A stretch of DNA of 64,000 nt from G963668605 sp963668605 (GTDB lineage: Bacteria; Acidobacteriota; Terriglobia; Bryobacterales; Bryobacteraceae). This document shows positions 61,130 to 64,000 of this stretch, one piece after another (within the stretch, counting starts at the first letter, position 1; every line of letters starts with the position of its first letter). Made by a program: the position numbers and the translations under genes. The notes beneath the pieces were generated by a model, which saw only the letters and a list, made by a program, of their open reading frames with translations, was not told the origin of the DNA and searched no databases. The DNA lies in NCBI GenBank assembly GCA_963668605.1, contig OY764903.1:4836001-4900000 (forward strand), given 5' to 3'.

Positions 61130-64000
61130 ATGCTCCAGCGCATCGTCACCTTCGCCCTGAACCAGCCGCTGTTCATGATCCTGCTGGCTATCATGTTCAT
61201 TGTGGGCGGTTTTTTCGCCTTCCAGGCACTCCCCATTGAGGCCTTCCCGGACGTCACCGACACGCAGGTGGTTGTCATCACGCTGCACCCGGGTTATGCC
61301 CCCGAAGAGGTGGAACGGCAGGTCACCATCCCGCTGGAGGTGGGCCTGAGTGGGGTGCCGCACGCAGTCCGCATGTTCAGCCACACGCAGTTCGGACTTT
61401 CCTACATCATCCTCACGTTTGACGACAGTGCTAACGACTACTTCGCCCGCCAACAAGTGCTGGAACGTCTCGCCACAGTGGAACTGCCCGCCGGAGTCGC
61501 TCCCCAACTCGGAGCACTGTCGACGCCCGTCGGAGAAATTTACCGTTACCGGCTGAAGGGCGACGGCTACAGCCCGATCGACCTGCGAACAATCCAGGAC
61601 TGGGTTGTATGGCGCCAGCTCAAGATGATTCCCGGCGTGGCCGAGGTGATTACCCGCGGCGGCTTCATCAAGCAATACCAGGCCAATCTCGACCTGGCGC
61701 GGATGAAATCGCACGGCATCACCATGCAGCAGGTGCTGGCGGCGCTGAGCCGGGGCAACGTCAACGCTGGAGGCAACTACATTGAGCAGGGCGAGCAACA
61801 GTATCTTGTCCGCGGCCTCGGCTTGCTGAAGACGCCGGCGGAAATTGGCGACATCGTCGTCGTCGAACACGCAGGCACCCCTGTCCGCGTGAGAGACGTG
61901 GCCGAGACGAGCCTCAGCACAATGCCCCGTCAAGGCATCTCGGGCCAGAACCAGGACGACGAAATTGTGCAGGGCATCATCGGCATGCGCAAAGGCGAGA
62001 ACCCTTCCAATGTGCTCGCGGACATCAAGGAACGGGTGACCATGCTGAACACCTCGATCCTGCCAAAAGGCGTGCGGGTGGAGCCGTTCTACGACCGCAC
62101 CTGGCTGATCGATACCACCCTCACCACAGTGTTCAAGAACCTGCTCGAGGGCGCGCTGCTCGTCTTCATCGTGCTTTATCTGTTCCTGGGCAACCTGCGT
62201 TCGGCGGCCATCGTGGCGGCGATCATCCCGCTTGCGCTGCTCTCCACCTTCATCGGCCTGCGCCTGCGCGGGATTCCGGCTAACCTGCTCAGCCTCGGCG
62301 CGCTCGATTTCGGCATCATCGTCGACGGCGCCGTCATCGTGGTGGAGAACGTCTTGCGCCGGCTCAGCCAGAACGCCAGCGCGGCGGCGCCGCGGTCCAT
62401 TAAGGAGACGGTTCTGGAAGCCACGGTCCAGGTCGGCCGACCGACCTTGTTTTCGATGCTCATCATCATCATCGCGCAGATTCCGATCTTCTCCCTGCAA
62501 CGGCACGAGGGGCGCATCTTCGCGCCCATGGCGTACACCGTCTGCTCGGCGCTGATCGGCTCTCTGCTGTTCTCGCTCACGCTGGTGCCGCTGCTGTGCG
62601 CCTTGGGTCTGCGCAAGAATCTGCCCAAGGGCGAGACGTGGATTGTCCGTTGGTGCGAGCGCCTCTATCGCCCGGTGCTCGCTTACACGCTCGAGCACCG
62701 CAAGAAGGTCGTGGCGGCAGCCTTGATCCTGCTCTGCGCCAGCCTCCTGCTGGTGCCCCGGTTGGGCTCGGAGTTCCTGCCGGAGATGAACGAGGGCACG
62801 CTCTGGATCGCGGTGTCACTTTCACCTGGCGTCAGCGTCAGTGAGGCCAGCCGCGTGTCCGGGCGGATCCGGGGCGCGCTGCGCCAGTTTCCCGAAGTCA
62901 AGTCGGTCACATCCCAAGGCGGACGGCCCGAGGACGGCACCGACCCGAAGATGATCAACATGAATGAGTTCTTCGTCGACCTGAAGCCCCCCGCCGAGTG
63001 GACCCGCGGCATCACGAAGGAGCAGTTGACCGCGGAGATGGAGGTGGCGGTCAAGGCGGTTACCGGAATTGCCCCCAGCTTTTCGCAGTACATTCGCGAC
63101 AACGTCCTCGAAAGCATCTCGCAAATCAAGGGGCAGATAGTGATCAAGGTCTTCGGGGAAGATATGGCCACGCTGCGCCAGACCGCGGGCGGCGTCCTGC
63201 GGGCTGTCTCCGGCGTCCGGGGCGTGGCTTACGCCGGCATCGACCGGCTCGGCGTCGTGCCCCAGGTGCAGATCGAGATTGACCGGCAGCGCGCCGCACG
63301 CTACGGCGTCAACGCATCCGACATCCAGGACGTCATCGAGACCGCCGTCGGCGGAAAGACCGCCACCGAGATCTGGGAAGGGGAGAAGCGGTTTCGGGTC
63401 GTTACCCGGCTGCGCGAAGACCAGCGCCGCGACGTGGAGACCATCAAGGACATCCTGGTCGATACCCCCAGCGGGTTGCGCGTCCCGTTAGAGGACTTGG
63501 CCTCCATCTCGGTGCGTGACGGCAGCGTGAACATCAGTCGCGAATCTGGCGTGCGGCTGGTCGCCGTCTCCATCTTTATCCGTGGACGCGACATGGGAAG
63601 CATGGTCACGGAGATGCAGAGCCGCGTCAAGACCGGCGTCGCGCTTCCGCCCGGCTATTACGTCACCTGGGGCGGCGAGTTCGAGAATCAACAGCGGGCC
63701 ATGGCCCGACTCGCCGTCATCATCCCGGTGACTGTCCTCCTCATCTTCCTGCTCCTGTTTGACGCATTCGACAGCGTCCGCAGCGCGCTGCTGATTCTGT
63801 TCAACGTGCCCTTCGCCCTCATCGGCGGGATCTGTGCCCTGGAATTGACCGCCATTCCGCTCAGTGTGTCCGCGGCGATAGGCTTCATTTCTCTCTTCGG
63901 GGTCGCGGTTCTCAACGGTGTGGTAATCATTAGCCATTTCAACCAGCTACGTGAGTCCGGCACCGGGTTGCGCGAAGCTGTGCTGGAGGGCTCCATCACG
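61130..64000 (+). CDS. czcA: CzcA-like heavy-metal RND pump (cut by window end)
   Basis: 957 residues are visible without a stop; the family is ~1040 long, so ~85 residues continue outside. The start is MLQRIVTFALNQPLFMILLAIMFIVGGFFAFQALPIEAFPDVTD. The transmembrane helix 4 motif SLGALDFGIIVDGAVIVVEN carries D393, D399 and E406, with the same spacing (6 and 7) as the D402-D408-E415 set of CzcA. This points to divalent cations (Co, Zn, Cd or Ni) rather than Cu/Ag. The porter domain includes GSEFLPEMNEGTLWIAVSLSPG and GRPEDGTDPKMINMNEFFVDL. It begins 4 bp after czcB. Confidence 0.95.
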   Translation, partial: MLQRIVTFALNQPLFMILLAIMFIVGGFFAFQALPIEAFPDVTDTQVVVITLHPGYAPEEVERQVTIPLEVGLSGVPHAVRMFSHTQFGLSYIILTFDDSANDYFARQQVLERLATVELPAGVAPQLGALSTPVGEIYRYRLKGDGYSPIDLRTIQDWVVWRQLKMIPGVAEVITRGGFIKQYQANLDLARMKSHGITMQQVLAALSRGNVNAGGNYIEQGEQQYLVRGLGLLKTPAEIGDIVVVEHAGTPVRVRDVAETSLSTMPRQGISGQNQDDEIVQGIIGMRKGENPSNVLADIKERVTMLNTSILPKGVRVEPFYDRTWLIDTTLTTVFKNLLEGALLVFIVLYLFLGNLRSAAIVAAIIPLALLSTFIGLRLRGIPANLLSLGALDFGIIVDGAVIVVENVLRRLSQNASAAAPRSIKETVLEATVQVGRPTLFSMLIIIIAQIPIFSLQRHEGRIFAPMAYTVCSALIGSLLFSLTLVPLLCALGLRKNLPKGETWIVRWCERLYRPVLAYTLEHRKKVVAAALILLCASLLLVPRLGSEFLPEMNEGTLWIAVSLSPGVSVSEASRVSGRIRGALRQFPEVKSVTSQGGRPEDGTDPKMINMNEFFVDLKPPAEWTRGITKEQLTAEMEVAVKAVTGIAPSFSQYIRDNVLESISQIKGQIVIKVFGEDMATLRQTAGGVLRAVSGVRGVAYAGIDRLGVVPQVQIEIDRQRAARYGVNASDIQDVIETAVGGKTATEIWEGEKRFRVVTRLREDQRRDVETIKDILVDTPSGLRVPLEDLASISVRDGSVNISRESGVRLVAVSIFIRGRDMGSMVTEMQSRVKTGVALPPGYYVTWGGEFENQQRAMARLAVIIPVTVLLIFLLLFDAFDSVRSALLILFNVPFALIGGICALELTAIPLSVSAAIGFISLFGVAVLNGVVIISHFNQLRESGTGLREAVLEGSIT

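Noticed and set aside
60941..62698. 585-codon minus-strand open frame opposite czcA
   Set aside because: Antisense shadow of the czcB end and czcA; no domain, and czcA is clearly the gene.

Overview
The window looks like chromosome from a GC-rich Gram-negative bacterium, most likely an acidobacterium of the Bryobacterales (Solibacter-like) type. This is inferred from two very large Oar-like TonB-dependent receptors with carboxypeptidase-regulatory N-domains, a BlaI/M56 pair with a similar extra domain, an aroD-aroE fusion, a Tol-Pal operon with a TonB-like protein in the TolA position, and a trio-recombinase (RIT) element. No taxonomic marker such as rRNA is present.

Layout. 1-2.6 kb: zwf-opcA (oxidative pentose phosphate entry, minus strand). 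2.6-4.2 kb: a GIY-YIG protein, a degraded higB and an intact higA. 4.3-8.2 kb: AsmA-like protein, CAP-domain protein, Fic protein with a palindromic upstream site, tRNA-Ser(CGA). 8.3-9.4 kb: marR-yceI from an apparently leaderless promoter. 9.4-11.1 kb: recN. 11.2-16.4 kb: tolQ-tolR-TonB/TolA-like-tolB-pal-cpoB. 16.4-20.4 kb: deoC, aroDE, a Tat-type peptide gene and an amidase. 20.4-22.8 kb: blaI-M56 peptidase-TonB_C protein, with two BlaI-like operators bracketing a consensus promoter. 22.9-26.1 kb: a TonB-dependent receptor. 26.1-27.4 kb: DUF190 proteins carrying three DUF190 domains in all.

The most interesting locus is 27.48-33.2 kb. A very good match to the fluoride (crcB-motif) riboswitch, with aptamer, pseudoknot and overlapping terminator, lies directly before a three-gene RND efflux operon (TolC-like, adaptor, pump) and is divergent from the DUF190 genes. 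No crcB or CLC-F gene is visible. This suggests fluoride-gated tripartite efflux.

33.2-47.05 kb is one long minus-strand operon for myo-inositol use. In order of transcription it holds a TonB-dependent receptor, a LacI-type regulator, iolB, iolC, a Cgl0158-like aldolase, iolD, mmsA/iolA, iolE, iolG, a 33-residue membrane protein and a GRP-type sugar transporter. A consensus promoter plus a perfect 14-bp palindrome upstream of the receptor is the only obvious control site. The operon therefore couples outer-membrane uptake, inner-membrane uptake and the whole catabolic route.

47.1-56.5 kb is a mobile-element hotspot: a truncated pRiA4b ORF-3 gene, two IS1634-like insertion sequences with recognisable terminal inverted repeats, a truncated secreted-protein gene, and a complete RIT element (three overlapping tyrosine recombinases between 88-bp inverted repeats).

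56.5-64 kb is a heavy-metal efflux locus: czcC on the minus strand, divergent from a PAS histidine kinase, a NarL-type response regulator, czcB, and a czcA cut by the window end. A 7-2-7 palindrome in the divergent promoter region is a plausible site for the regulator.
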